A stretch of DNA of 64,000 bases from Pseudopithomyces maydicus (GCA_026873275.1 JANTUC010000008.1:992001-1056000); one strand, 5' to 3'. Numbered from the stretch's first letter, positions 1 to 11,779 are shown. The notes: generated by a model from the letters alone, not told the origin. Made by a program: numbers and translations.

Positions 1-703
1 AAATAGCTAATTTAGGTTATTGCTTTTATACTTATTAGTATAATATTTTATTTTTTTATTTTAAGCCTTATTTATAGCGTTTAATACTTAAAGCTTAAGT
101 ATTATTTTTTTAAATTTTACTTTAAATATATAGCGCGCTATTAATTTCTATATTATAAGTATATAGTGTAAGTTTTATTTAAATATAAATATTAAAATAA
201 TAAGGTCTTTTCTCGTAGCTAGCATTTAGTAATAATTTATAATAGTTCTTTATAATTTTAGCTTAAATTTTAAGAAAAGGTATTATACTTTTTATTTTTT
301 AATATAAGGTGTAAGCTAGTCCTTTAGGATATTTAAATAGATAGTAAATAAGTAAATAGTTTAATTTTTCCTTTATATAATTTAAGTATATATTATAGCT
401 GTTTTAAAACTGCGGTTTATTAGATTAGATAATTAATTAAATATATATTATTTAAAATATATTTAGGTAAGTCGCGACGCGCTCCGCTAGATTTAAAAGT
501 AGATTTAAAATAGATATATTAAAGTTCCTTTAAATTATTTATTGTATATTATATTATCTAAATAGCCTTCTTCTTTTTTTAGTAAATTCTTAAAATAATA
601 GCTAGAAAGCTACTTTATATAAATAAAAGATGGCGCCCCTTTAGGGCGTTATTTGTGTCCTAGTATAATTATTACCCTTTTTATATTAGGTATAAATAGT
701 ATT
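1..703. other. AT-rich degraded sequence, unassigned
   Basis: No gene or recognisable element. The stretch is AT-rich and TpA-rich like the RIP-degraded transposons that follow, so it is probably a transposon relic too. A small GC-richer hairpin (CGCCC and GGGCG arms near 634-650) is the only structured spot I see. Confidence 0.5.
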
Positions 704-707
704 ATAG

Positions 708-1044
708 TGAAGCAGTGCTGGGTGCGTATAAGGATTTTTAATCTAGATCCTACGAACGTCCCTAGCAGAGCGAGAAATCCAGGAACGTTGGGCGCCCGTA
801 GTAGTAGTAGTTAGAGGAGTTACTATATAGGTATAGTAGACCGATATAATATATATAATAAATTAAAACTACTTAATAGAAAGGCCTCATCGTCGTCCTT
901 ATCTAAGTTATAAGGTATAAAGGTAGAATAATCCTTCTATTAAGGATCTCTCCTAACGGATATACTAACTAAAGCCTTACCTAATACCATATAATCAATC
1001 AATCAAATCATCTATCCATGGGGAGACCACCTCCCCACGGTACA
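708..1044 (-). repeat. Solo LTR of gypsy family F
   Basis: This 337-bp block is nearly the same as both LTRs of element F (30842-31178 and 42946-43282) and has the same length. It starts TGAAGCAG and ends GGTACA, giving TG...CA ends. It is flanked by a 4-bp duplication ATAG (704-707 and 1045-1048), as expected for an LTR left behind after recombination between the two LTRs of a full element. It is less mutated than F's right LTR. A hairpin (GGGGAG and CTCCCC arms) lies at about 1020-1036. The strand is assigned from F, whose pol reads on the minus strand. Confidence 0.88.
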
Positions 1045-1048
1045 ATAG

Positions 1049-1880
1049 AGCTATCTATTTATTTTTATTTAATTATAGTATCCTCTACTTCCCTTTTATA
1101 TTTATTAATTATAACTATCAGCCAGTACACAGATACCTTATATATAGATTAATAATAATTAATATTTATTTAAAATAGTTATATAGTGCTTTCTAATCTT
1201 TTAAATTACTTAATATTAAGTAACCGCTTTTAGTAATAACCCTAAAAATATAATATTAACCTTATTTATTAATTTTATTATAAAATTTAAGTACTTTTTT
1301 AAAATTTTCCTTTTTTTTATCTTTTACTTAGCTATAAATTCTCTTAGCTTAATTATTTACCTTATAGTAAAATTATATTTTGAATATATAATAGCGACGT
1401 GCTATATTAAGAGATATATTTTAATTACTTAACTTATAGTTAAAATAATCTCTTTATAAGACTTAGTAAAAATTACTAAATTAAAAATAATATTTTAAAA
1501 GTCTTTAGCTACTAAGTTAACTAATTTAAAATATTTAAAAAATTATAATAACTCTATAATTTTAGCAGCTTTTATATAGATAATATTATTTAATATATTT
1601 TTAAATATAGGTAGTTAAGGTTTAATAGTTATTTTAATCTTAATACGCAAGGTAGTAGGAATAATTAAAAAATAATTATTAATAAAAGCCCTACTTTATA
1701 TTGAATTAAATATATACTCTAGTACGCGGATATAATAATAATAATAAAAATTAGTTTAAGTACTGTATAAGTATAATACTATTATATATATATAATATTT
1801 AGCCTTTAGAGGATAATTAAAATATTAAGATTCTAGTATTATAAAGTAATTTAAAGGATATAATTAAGTTAGTTTTTATT
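1049..1880 (+). repeat. Repeat R1, copy 1
   Basis: From about 1200 to 1880 this sequence matches, in inverted orientation, the two pieces 22690-23304 and 52370-52544 joined together. It therefore shows R1 without the gypsy D insertion. Differences are mostly C/T and G/A. I do not recognise what R1 is: no coding frame survives. On the right it is cut abruptly by the Tc1-like fragment at about 1881. Confidence 0.65.
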
Positions 1881-1884
1881 ATAA

Positions 1885-2160
1885 TTTAACTATAATAAAA
1901 ATAAGCTTTTTACTCACTTAGCTTTTAGTTCTAATTTAAATCCTATAGAAAATATTTGGTCTGTTTTAAAACACAAAGTTAATATATATTATAAATGGCG
2001 TTTACCAAATATTTTAAAACCAGAGGATTTAAATAAATAGAAAGGAGTTTTTTCTGAGGAGTAGCATAAAATACTATAAAAAATAATAAATAATGATATA
2101 TTATCTATGCCTTAGCATTATATAGATTTAAAAGAAGCTAAAGGGTCTTATACTAAGTAT
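1885..2160 (+). pseudogene. Tc1-like transposase fragment (C-terminal part)
   Basis: Translating this piece gives the end of a DD34E transposase, including the SDLNPIENIW-type block that carries the catalytic Glu, a VLKHKVN segment, and a KEAKGSYTKY C-terminus close to that of the copy ending at 21930. Stops replace Trp codons (TGG to TAG), which fits RIP. The catalytic Asp residues lie in the missing 5' part, so it cannot be functional. The retroposon SR1 inserted at the last codons of this reading frame. Confidence 0.8.
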
Positions 2161-3310
2161 TTTTTTTTTTTAATAAGAAAATTGCTGTTTGCAACTATCT
2201 AGTGATAAGAAAATAAGCTCTATATACTATATAACTAATAACCAGCTCTTAAATAATATTCTTTTCTTCTAATTTATATAACTATACTATAGTTCGAACT
2301 TATACTGCTATACAATTACCAAGACAGTAGCTTTAGATATAAAGAATACTAAAGCATGCTCTGCCATCCAGTACTATTAAAATAAAATAATAGATATAAA
2401 TAATAATCTAAATAAAACTTTTTAGTCCTAATAGATGCTAGATAACACCTTATTATAACTAAGATTACTTTTTAGGACGTCTAATTTAATTTAGGGAGAC
2501 TTAATAGCAATAGCTAGTCCTAACATCTAATATAATATATATTTTAATATTTATATAGCTTTAACCTTAATTATATCTTATTACACTTCTACTCCTAAAA
2601 TATCTTTTTCTACTTCTAAGACTTCTACTACTATTTCTAAATAACTAAAAAGTAAATAAAATAATTAAGCTATTCTTTAAAGGTTTTAGGAGTAAAAAGC
2701 TATCAAGATAGAATAATAAGATAAATATTATAATCCCTTTAAGTAAAGAACGCCTAGCAAAGCTATAATTATATACTAAAAAGGTAGTTCGCGATAATAA
2801 TAAAACAGCCCTAATTCTAAAACTTTTATTACTAGATACTAGATACAGACTCGCTCTAGAACTTAGTAGATTAAAACTCTAAAATTTATACTAGTGCTGG
2901 TGTTGGTGCTAATTCTAGTAAATATAAATTTTTAGAATAAATTCTATATTTCTTTTATAGAATCTTAGATTAAAATTATAGAAAATATGCTAAAAGACGA
3001 CAATTATTAGTTAACTAAAAATAAAAGTGACTAGAAGAGGAAGATAGATTTAAATAAAAATTTAAAGGATATTCTTAAGCCTTATAGAGAGGAAGCTTAG
3101 GTAAAGGGCGTAATAGAGGTTTAGGAGCGTTTTATAAGTATAAAATAGTAGTTATTATAGTATCTAATTATACTAAATCTATTTTCTTTTAAAATAACTT
3201 CTTATATAATTAAATAAATCTTCTGTATGTGCTTTATAACTAATTAAATAATCGCTTGTTATATCAATTATTAGAACTTTCTGGAACCTGTGGGTCTCGA
3301 TCGAGACCGG
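2161..3310 (-). mobile_element. Retroposon SR1 (non-LTR, poly(A), palindromic 5' end)
   Basis: On the minus strand the element begins CGGTCTCGATCGAGACC, containing a perfect 16-bp palindrome, and ends in an A-run (T-run at 2161-2171). It is flanked by a 10-bp duplication ACTAAGTATT (2152-2161 and 3311-3320; the terminal T is shared with the tail). A poly(A) tail with duplications of variable length points to target-primed reverse transcription by a LINE machinery. No clear protein is visible in 1.15 kb, so it is probably non-autonomous. Copies SR2 (29319-30454) and SR3 (3759-19282) have the same ends. A and B box-like words sit near the 3' end (about 2353-2373 and 2290-2300 on the minus strand). 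Confidence 0.8.
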
Positions 3311-4042
3311 ACTAAGTATTAAATAAAATTAATACTTAATTTATCTTATTAAAATTAGTTTTATTTTAATTAATTATTGTAAAAAAATTGGTTAATAAAT
3401 AAATAAAGCTGTTTTAATATTTTTATTAATTATAAAATAAAATAAAAAAACTGGATCTTATACGCTAAAAAAATTATTATTAGTTATATTTTATACTTTT
3501 TTTATTCTAAAATTACTGCCAAATCTATCCCCTAAAAGATTATATAAGCTAGCTAGACGCTAGTTCTAAAAGAATTTCTTAGATTTTTTCTATTTTTCTA
3601 TTATTTTTTTATATTTCTATCTAATTATTGAATAGAGTGATAAGCTTTTTAAAACTATTTAAAAAAACGATTACGCTTTTAATCTGTCACCCTAATATAT
3701 ATATATAAAATAGTGTAGCCTTTACCCTTTTTAAATTAGATATAATAGGGCTAGATATCGGTCTCAATCGAGACCAACAGGTTCCAGAAAGTTCTAATAA
3801 TTAATATAATGCACGATTATTTTATTAATTATAAAATATATATAAAAGATTTATTTATAAGAAGATATTTTAATAGACACCTATTAATACTTTAGTACTA
3901 AATAATATAGTAAATAACTATTTAATATAACTAGTATAAATAATTATATTTTATTTATAAAAAGTGTATAAAGCTTTATTATTTTTACTAATTAGTCTAT
4001 ACCTCTATAAGGCTCTAGTATTTCTTTTATTTTATTATTTAA

Positions 4043-4370
4043 TGTTACGGCTATTACGCCGCAACAGGATAATAATTATTATAACTAGGATAATAAGGAC
4101 TAATAGGAGTCGAGCGTAAGCAGTAAGTGGGCTTATTATAATAATCTACTTAATTATAGCTATAGGTTAAATATAGAGTATAATATAAATATATAATGGG
4201 AATTATATAGTAGCTCTACGGCTCTATAGCTCTATAGGCTCTATAACTTATAAAGCCTATAAAGCCTACAGAGCCTATAGAGCTAGTTTATATTTATAAA
4301 TATATAATAATAACTATTTATCTTAGATAGTCCTTATTATTAATCCTTAATTTAGTTCTACTGTCCCTTA
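4043..4370 (+). repeat. Copy A 5' LTR, first part
   Basis: This is the first 328 bp of an LTR of about 495 bp, matching 17922-18245. The rest of the same LTR is at 11523 to about 11697. Copy B inserted between them with duplication CCTTA (4366-4370 and 11523-11527). A perfect 15-bp inverted repeat (4228-4242 and 4270-4284, built from GCTCTATA units) forms a strong hairpin in the probable U3 region. Confidence 0.88.
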
Positions 4371-4866
4371 TGTCAGGGGGCACACTCTTTAGTCCCGTGG
4401 ACTAAGGGTATACGCGTTGGGGTATAGTAAGTTAAGAGGAGCGAACGGGTAGATATAAGTTATATAAGTTAAATATTAATTAATATAATAAGGTTATCAT
4501 TGCCGAATGCTTAATAATAATTTTTATTATAAAAGTAAGGGACAGTAGAACTAAATTAAAGATTAATAATAAGGACTATCTAAAGCGGGCGGCTACTATT
4601 ATATACTTATAAATATAAATTAACTTTATAGCTTTATTATGCGGAGCCTATAAAGCTAGGCTTTATAGGCTCTGTGTTATAGAGTTTATAAAGCCTAATT
4701 ATATAATCTTTTTTATATATCTATATTATGCTTAGTATCTAACCCGTAATTATAATTTAGTAGGTTATTATAATAAGTATAATTACTGCTTACGCTTCTC
4801 TCCTACTAGTTTTTATTACCCTTATTATAATTTTTATAGTTTAGTTATAGTATAGTAGCTATAATA
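4371..4866 (-). repeat. Copy B 3' LTR
   Basis: 496 bp, matching 11027-11522 and the LTRs of copy A. It contains the same GCTCTATA-type inverted repeats. Differences are C/T and G/A, as RIP predicts. Confidence 0.85.
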
Positions 4867-4885
4867 TTATCTCCCCCTTCTAAGT
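4867..4885 (-). promoter_or_regulatory. Copy B polypurine tract
   Basis: The minus strand reads AGAAGGGGGAGATAAT directly against the 3' LTR. This is the usual primer site for plus-strand DNA synthesis and fixes the orientation of copy B. Copy A has the equivalent AGAAGGGGGGATAA at 17909-17921. Confidence 0.8.
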
Positions 4886-5040
4886 CTTTAGCCTAAAGAT
4901 TATCTAGAATATAGAATTCTACTATATTAGCGGGGTAGGCCCTATTATATTTAGGATAGTTATAGCCCTTTATACCTTTTTATAAGACTCTTAAGTAGTA
5001 CACGCTTACTAATAAAATTTCCTATTATAATTTTAACGCG

Positions 5041-5590
5041 ATACTATATTTTTATTATACTAAGCTTAATCTTTCTTACATCGTTTCTCCCTATAATACC
5101 TTAAGAAGATTAGTTTATAAGTCTTATTTTTATTCTAATATCTATAGTTCTTATAATATAAGCAGAGTCTTAATTTTAGACAGTATAATCCTATTAATAT
5201 TTCTAGTCCTTAGGCTTACTATTTATAGTGCGATCTGTTAATTATTCTTAAATTAAAATTTAAGCTGAACTTACCGCAGCTAAAAAGGAATAAGAATATA
5301 TTCTTAATAAATTAGTTACTGCGCGGCTTTATATTTTCTAGTTAAAGAAATAGAAGGAATTTCTTAATAAGTAGGAAGATAATTAATCTACTGCCTTAAA
5401 AATAGAACTAAATTAAAAGGAAGCAGAATTATAGGCTGTAGGTTAATAGGATAGTTTAAAGGAGGAATTATTAAAAGCTATTTTAGGCGATGCTTATACT
5501 TTTATTAGTATTAATAATTTTTATAGGTTCCCGCTAGGTAATCTAATTTTAGGTCTAATATTATTAAACTTCTTTTATATAATTAGTTTA
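5041..5590 (+). pseudogene. Antisense Cys-rich coiled-coil ORF relic in copy B
   Basis: It lies antisense to copy B's pol, between the pol end and the polypurine tract. The first part (about 5041-5200) translates to a Tyr-rich stretch with pairs spaced Y-x2-Y (from C-x2-C by RIP), including RLVYKSYFYSNIY. A second part, one base out of frame, gives a Lys/Glu/Gln-rich helical segment with LKKQKEFLNKQ and QKEAELQAVGQQ. Copy A has the same two-part relic at 17200-17748, including an LKKQKKFLNKQ counterpart and the same +1 offset. I infer a Cys-rich, probably zinc-binding N-terminus followed by a coiled coil. The start ATA at 5041 aligns with ATG at 17746-17748 in copy A. Whether the offset is an intron, a shift or an old indel cannot be seen. 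Confidence 0.55.
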
Positions 5591-5599
5591 GCCGGAACT

Positions 5600-8500
5600 C
5601 CTTTAATAACTTAGAGTAGTTAAAGTTCTCTTCTAGCTTTTATATATTATCCTATTAGTTCTTTTTTTATCCTTGCCCTTCTATACCATCTTATAATAGT
5701 CTTTTCTATTTATAAATCTATAACTTATAATCTTCGCTACTTTCTATTCTTTTTATTAATTACTATAGGTTTCTGCTTTATAAACCGCTAGTTATATATT
5801 TTAGGGTGCTTTCTCTAATAATACTATATAAAATACTAAGTGAATCTTTATATTACTTAGTAGCCGTAACTTAAAAATAACTAAAGTGATTTATTTTATA
5901 ATCTTATATAGTTTAATTTTTAAGTAGTTTAACTTATTTAAAGGTCTTTTACTAATAATATTTTTTTATAATAGCTAGACTTTCTTCCTCTTCTTTAGTA
6001 CTAGTAGAGCCTTATACTTTTAATTATAGTATTTCCCTATTTTAGTATATAGGAAAACTATATTTTATTATAACTAATTATAGTTTTCCTTAATTTCTTT
6101 TACCTATACTTTACTATTTAAACTCTAGGACTTTATTACCTTAGGGGCTTAGTAAGTTATTAAGTTAAACCTATAATTTACGAAGAATAATATTACTTCT
6201 ATTATACTATATTATAAGCTATTATACGCTAACTAGGCTATTAGTAATAGGCCTATCTAGTTATTCTATTAATAATTTAAGTAACATCTAAGATATTATT
6301 CTATTATTTAATTTATTCGTTCTGTTTGTCCGTCTATTTATAGATAGTATACTGTAGATATACTATATTTAATACTTATTAGGCTTATTATAATTTACTA
6401 TAGCTTTAAGGTAAACCTAATATCTCTATTAATAATAATCTTATCTAGTATCCCGTGTTAGGCTACTACTATTAATAAGAATTAGAACGCTATATATTCT
6501 GCCTTATTAATTTCTTTATATAGTATAAAATAACTATACTTAGTGGTTTTATTAATAATAACTATTATTTTATTATACTTAATTTTATTTTCCGGGTTTT
6601 AGGATTTCGGCAGTTATATAATAAAATCTATAATAATTATACCTTATAGCTATTCTAGGATTTCTACCGGCTATAGCTGTCTATAAGGTGTATAATATTC
6701 TAGTTTATTTCTATAATAATTAGCACAATCTTATAAAACCTTAATAATTACTTATCTTACTTATAAAAAGTAGTATTCCTATATAAGTCTTTCTAAGGTT
6801 TATTTAATACCCTAGTAGTCGTAGGCCGGCAATTTATAGAATCTCTATATAAATTTCTATTAGATTTTTACTGGGATAAAGGTTTATCTAAAAACCTTAT
6901 ATATTTTATCCTTATAGGTAGATCTATTAGGTAAGTAATTAACGCCTTTATTACTTACTACTGTTTTCTTTCAAATCTATTCTATTTATTTATTAGGTCC
7001 TAATTCTAGGGTTACTATAAGTTTTAGTATATTATAAATTATTATATTATTTATATTAAATCGTAGCAGCGCTCTAGAGACTACAATCTTTTTTTATAGG
7101 TTTAGTCTCCAGCTTAACACATTAGCTTATAGATTTTCTATTTCTTAAATATAAATAATCTTAAAATTAAATATTAATAACTATTAAGCCTATCTTATTT
7201 GCCTTAGACTTAAGGTTTAGTTCTTTATAAATTCTATAAAGTTCTTATAATCTAAAAACACTAGTATTTAGAACCTTACGCCTTGCAGGTAGGTTTACTA
7301 AACCTTAAAGATATTTACTATTATTAGTAGTTCTTTATTATAAATAGAATAGTTAAGTTCTATAAATATTATTTTTTAGAAATAGTATTCTATAGAATAT
7401 CTTATATTATCTTTTAAATTTTATTATATAAGGCACGTGCCTACCGCGTAGTTTAATATATTAATTTTTAGAAATGTGGGCCTTATTAGGTTAAAGGTCT
7501 ATAATATAGGGTATTTTAAGAATTCCTCTTTAAGCTTTTATATTACTTCTTAGTATTTCTTTATCTATTTAAAAGGGATATTTTTTTTAGTAAGGTTTAT
7601 AAGTGGCTAGGTTATTTCTAATTATTAGGGTATAAACTTCTAGTAATAATTATAGAATCCTATAAAGGATTAAATATCTAATAGTTTTTTTAGCTAGCCT
7701 TAATCCTAAATTTTTTATATTTTAGTAGGTTTAATGTTGAGTTTCCCTAGTTTAATTATAAACCCTAGATAGGTTGTTTTCTTTATATAGAATTTATACT
7801 TTTTTAGTTTAAGATAGAGCTTTACTTCTTTAATCTTTTAGAGCACTTTTTATATATATTTTAAGTAATCTTTTTCCCTATTAGAGTAGATAATAATATT
7901 ATCTAGGTATACTATAGTGTACTCTCCTAAGTATTCTCTTAATATAGTATTAATTTATCATTAGAAAATCGTTGGCGCATTAGATAATCTAAAAGGTATA
8001 ATTAGATATTTAAAGAGTCTAAATTTAGTTTTAAATACTATTTTCTATTCCTCGCCTTCTTTTATTCTAATCTAATAATATATATTTTTTATATTTAGTT
8101 TAGTGAAGATCTTAGCTAACTTTAATTTATTTTATAATTTATTAATTCTAGGCAGAGGGTATTAATTCTTAATAGTTATATTATTTATTTTCTAGAAATT
8201 TACACAGAAATGGGGTTTAGGGTTATCTTTTTTATTAATAAAGATTACTTTATATGCCGCTAATAAATAAAAAGGCCAAATATACTTCTTTTCTAAGTTT
8301 ATTTTAATATACTTCTTAATAATATCCCCTCTGCTTTTGTTATCTTATAGACTCTATTTTAGGTTAGTTATTTTCTTAGTTTAAAGTTAATTTTATAATT
8401 CTATTCTATATATTTAGGCAGATACCCTTCTAGTTTATAGAATATTTCTTTATATTTATAATATTCCTTAGGGACCTATTACTCGTCCTTAGTGGATATA

Positions 8501-9950
8501 GCTAATCTCTTTAGGTACTTAACTATCTTAGTATTCTATTAAATAATTAGGTTAACTTAGTTTAATTATAGTATCTCTAGAATTATTTTTTATTGGTTGT
8601 TAATTGCTGCTAAGTCTATTATTAAATTATTAATAATTAATCTATTTATAGTAAAGGTTCCTGGTTTCGTTTTAAAGTGTATTTATTCTGTGAACGGGAG
8701 TCCCTCTATATTATATAGGATCTATTTTTCTGCTTTATTTATATATAGGAGCTTTTATTACTTTATAAATTTCTTTAAAATAAAATTTCTAGTTACTCCG
8801 CTATTAATTATTATTTTAATAAGTTACCTATAGTATCTTATTTAAATTATTATATATAATTCTTATATCTCTTTAAGGATTTCCTTCCCTTTAGGCTAGT
8901 GTTTTATCTAGATTTTCTTATTTATATATTTTAGACACTTATTTTCTAGGTATTTATACTATTACTATCCTATAATATATTCTATTAGTAGTAGTAGACC
9001 TAGTTCTATAATAAGATATCTACTATACTTCTTAAATAAATATTAATTATAAACGTCTTCCTAAAGGATTATATCTATATATAGGTTCTTAGCTACCTGT
9101 ACTAGGTATACTTAATATTTTTTCTTAAATTCTTAATATATTAAGTATTTTAGCGCGATGCACGATACTTATACTAATTTATAATATATAGGATAAGTTA
9201 GGGACGTGCGAAGATTATTACTTTAAACCTTTTAAGTTCCCTTAATTTCTTATTTATTAAAGATTAATATTTAATATTTTATTAGAATCCTAAGTGTGTG
9301 CGCTTTGTCCACCTATTTAACCTTATATACTACCTATTTTTATTCTATAGGGTTAGGCATTTTATTAGCTAAAACTATATTTTATTCTACCTATCTTATA
9401 AAATAAGTAAATTTTATATTCTATAGGTATTTTACCTTCTAATCTTTATATATCTTATAGATGGATTTCGGCGATAATCCCTTTTTATAAAATTTTTATT
9501 TCCTAATTTCTTTCTTAATTTCTTAGAGGTATATTAATTAGGCGGTTTTTTAGACTGGTCCCTTAGATTAGAGAAACTTAGTTTTTCTAAACTTTATATT
9601 CTTTATAAGTAATAATAGTTTTTTTATACTAGTAATAAGGAAAAAGGTTTCTTATTTCTAAATATAAATTAAGAGGGCATTTCTATAGATTTATTAAATT
9701 TACTTTTTAAGTTATCCAACTCTTCTTTCTTTAAGTTACTTACTAGTACCTTAGGGGCTTCTAGGATTTATATATTTTATTCTTTTATTAATTATTAGAG
9801 TATCCTTTTCTTTATAGCGGCCAGCTTTTCCCTAGGCTAATATTTTATATTCTTTTTACTTTTTATATAGCTAGTGCATATATTATTTAAGTATTTAACC
9901 TAATATAAAGCTTAATGCTCTTTACTGCCAGCCAGCTTCTCCTTTTATTT
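5600..9950 (-). pseudogene. Copy B pol relic
   Basis: Minus-strand reading frames match copy A's pol piece by piece. The RT YLDN motif (D to N by G-to-A) is at 7898-7909, with RNase H and integrase regions at lower coordinates. Stops from Trp and Gln codons occur throughout and no long frame survives. The family normally encodes protease, reverse transcriptase, RNase H and integrase in one polyprotein acting in cytoplasmic particles and then in the nucleus. A 78-codon plus-strand frame at 8597-8833 is only a shadow of this region. Ends are approximate. Confidence 0.75.
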
Positions 9951-11020
9951 ATTAAATTTATCTTTAGTATCCTTTTTTAAATCTTTATTAGTAGAATTTT
10001 AGCTTCTACTTAAGCAGTTCTTAACTATATAACCTTTCTTACTATAGCTAAAATAGGCGCCTTCTTTATACTACTTATCTTTCTTAGTATCCTTTTTCTA
10101 TAATTTCTTACCTTTTTTATTAGTATTTAGCACTATAGAATCTCTATAATTATAATTCTTCTTAATATAGCTATTCGCGTTATACCTATTTCCTCCTTTA
10201 TTATTCTACTTTTAAAGGAATAGTTTATTATTAATCTAAACCGCTTATTTAATTAGGGCTAATAATATTATAGGCTTTTCTATTCTAATTATTTTGTATT
10301 AGATATCTAACTTAAGTCCCTTATAAAATCTAATTATTAATCCGCATTCTCCTTAATCCTAAACTTTATTAGCTACTTACTCGAACGTTAATATATAAGT
10401 AGTTACTAATTTAGTTTATTAAAGTTTTAAGAGCTTTTTTTAATTATATATTTTATATCTATATTGCTAAAAGTTCGTCTGAGTTTTTATATAAAGTAAT
10501 TATAATTATTAAAGATTAGGTTAGTTTCAGTCTTCTAATTATTAGTCTTATTAACCTAATAATCTATTAAGTAATTATTAAACTAATCTATTGCTTTACT
10601 GATAAAGTATATAGTAATATATATTACCTTTTATTTATTGTCTTCTAAATAACTCCTATTAAGATTTATATATAAGGCTATATTAGCTAAGAACCCCTTT
10701 AACTTACTCCTTATTTTATTAAATTTTTTTAATTTAGCTAGCTTTAATAGTTAGCTAGTTATATAGAACTTTATTTTTTTAATTTACTTCTTTAGTATAG
10801 CGCTAGTCCTATTTTCCTTTTCTTTTAATAATACCTTAATTTGCGCGTAGAGCTTATTATAAGTTTCTTTTTATATTATTCTTTCTTTATTAAGGAATAT
10901 AATATGTTTTTTAAGCTGGGCCTAGTTAGTATTATTTAATAAGCTAGGCTTAATGGGTGTAGGAACTATTATTAGTTGTAATTTAATATATACTAGTATA
11001 TTATCCTTAGAACACGATTG
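9950..11020 (-). pseudogene. Copy B gag relic with CCHC knuckle
   Basis: The minus strand at about 10013-10055 translates to YFSYSKKGYIVKNC, a nucleocapsid zinc knuckle (C-x2-C-x4-H-x4-C) with Cys and His turned to Tyr. The upstream part is colinear with copy A's gag at 11800-12900. Gag forms the particle shell and binds the element RNA. It is inactive because of stops. Ends are approximate. Confidence 0.65.
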
Positions 11021-11026
11021 TCAAGA

Positions 11027-11522
11027 TATTAAGGGATATACTCTTTAGTTTTATAGACTAAAGGTATACGCGTTAGGGTATAGTAAGTTAAGAGGAGTGG
11101 ACGGGTAGATATAAGTTATATAGATTAAATATTAATTAATATAATAAGGTTATTATTATTAAATACTTAATAGTAATCTTTACTACAGAAGCAAGGGATA
11201 GTAAAACTAAATTAAAAATTAATAATAAGGACTATTTAAAGCGGGCGGCCGCTACTATATACTTATAAATATAAATTAGCTTTATAGCTTTATTACGTAA
11301 AGCCTATAGAGCTAGGCTTTATAGGCTTTATATTATAGAGTTTATAGAGCCTAGTTATATAACCTTTTTTATATATTTATATTATGCTTAGCGTCTGATC
11401 CATAATTATAATCTAGTAGATTATTATAGTAAGCGTAATTACTACTTATGCTTTTCTCCTACTAGTCCTTATTACCCTTATTATAATTCCTATAGTTCGG
11501 TTGCGGCGTAGCAGCCGTAACA
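11027..11522 (-). repeat. Copy B 5' LTR
   Basis: About 496 bp, ending CCGTAACA at 11522 and matching 4371-4866. The internal sequence adjoining it on the minus strand begins TCTTGACAATCG, where the primer-binding site should be. I cannot match it to a tRNA by eye. Confidence 0.8.
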
Positions 11523-11697
11523 CCTTACTTCTATAGTAAAGATTACTATTAAGTATTTAGTAACGATAACCTTATTATATTAATTAATATTTAATCTATA
11601 TAACCTATACCTACCCGTCTACTCCTTTTAACTTACTATATTCTAATGCGCATACCCTTAGTCTATAAGACTATAAAGTATACCCTATAATATCTTA
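11523..11697 (+). repeat. Copy A 5' LTR, second part
   Basis: Continuation of the LTR begun at 4043-4370, starting with the CCTTA duplication. It matches 18241-18414. Confidence 0.85.
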
Positions 11698-11779
11698 ATA
11701 ATTATATTTTAAGAATAATCTATTAATATATATTAAGTTATAACTAATAATAGCTCTTGCACCCGTTAAGTCTAGCTTA

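Larger units (their letters stand above)
1881..3697 (+). mobile_element. Tc1-like transposon, 5'-truncated copy interrupted by SR1
   Basis: The left piece (about 1881-2160) matches the transposase C-terminus of the fuller copy at 20208-22317. The right piece (3311-3697) matches its 3' end, finishing in a right terminal inverted repeat whose CTGTCACCCTA is readable near 3685-3695. Retroposon SR1 sits between the pieces. The 5' half, including the left inverted repeat, is missing. Confidence 0.85.
4371..11522 (-). mobile_element. Gypsy copy B (full length, RIP-degraded), inside A's 5' LTR
   Basis: Same family as copy A but on the opposite strand, 7152 bp long. On the plus strand it reads TGTCAGGGGG at the left end and CCGTAACA at the right end. 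The 3' LTR is 4371-4866 and the 5' LTR about 11027-11522. The flanking duplication is CCTTA. The minus strand shows a gag CCHC knuckle near 10013-10055 and the RT active-site motif YLDN (from YLDD) at 7898-7909. The insertion is younger than copy A. Confidence 0.88.

Noticed and set aside
2161..3310. SR1 as a hAT-like DNA transposon with an 8-bp duplication
   Set aside because: One end is a pure A-run, no terminal inverted repeats join the two ends, and duplications vary from 10 to 11 bp, which fits a retroposon better.
8597..8833. 78-codon plus-strand ORF
   Set aside because: It is the complement of copy B's degraded pol, is hydrophobic only because of AT-rich codons, and has no counterpart in copy A.
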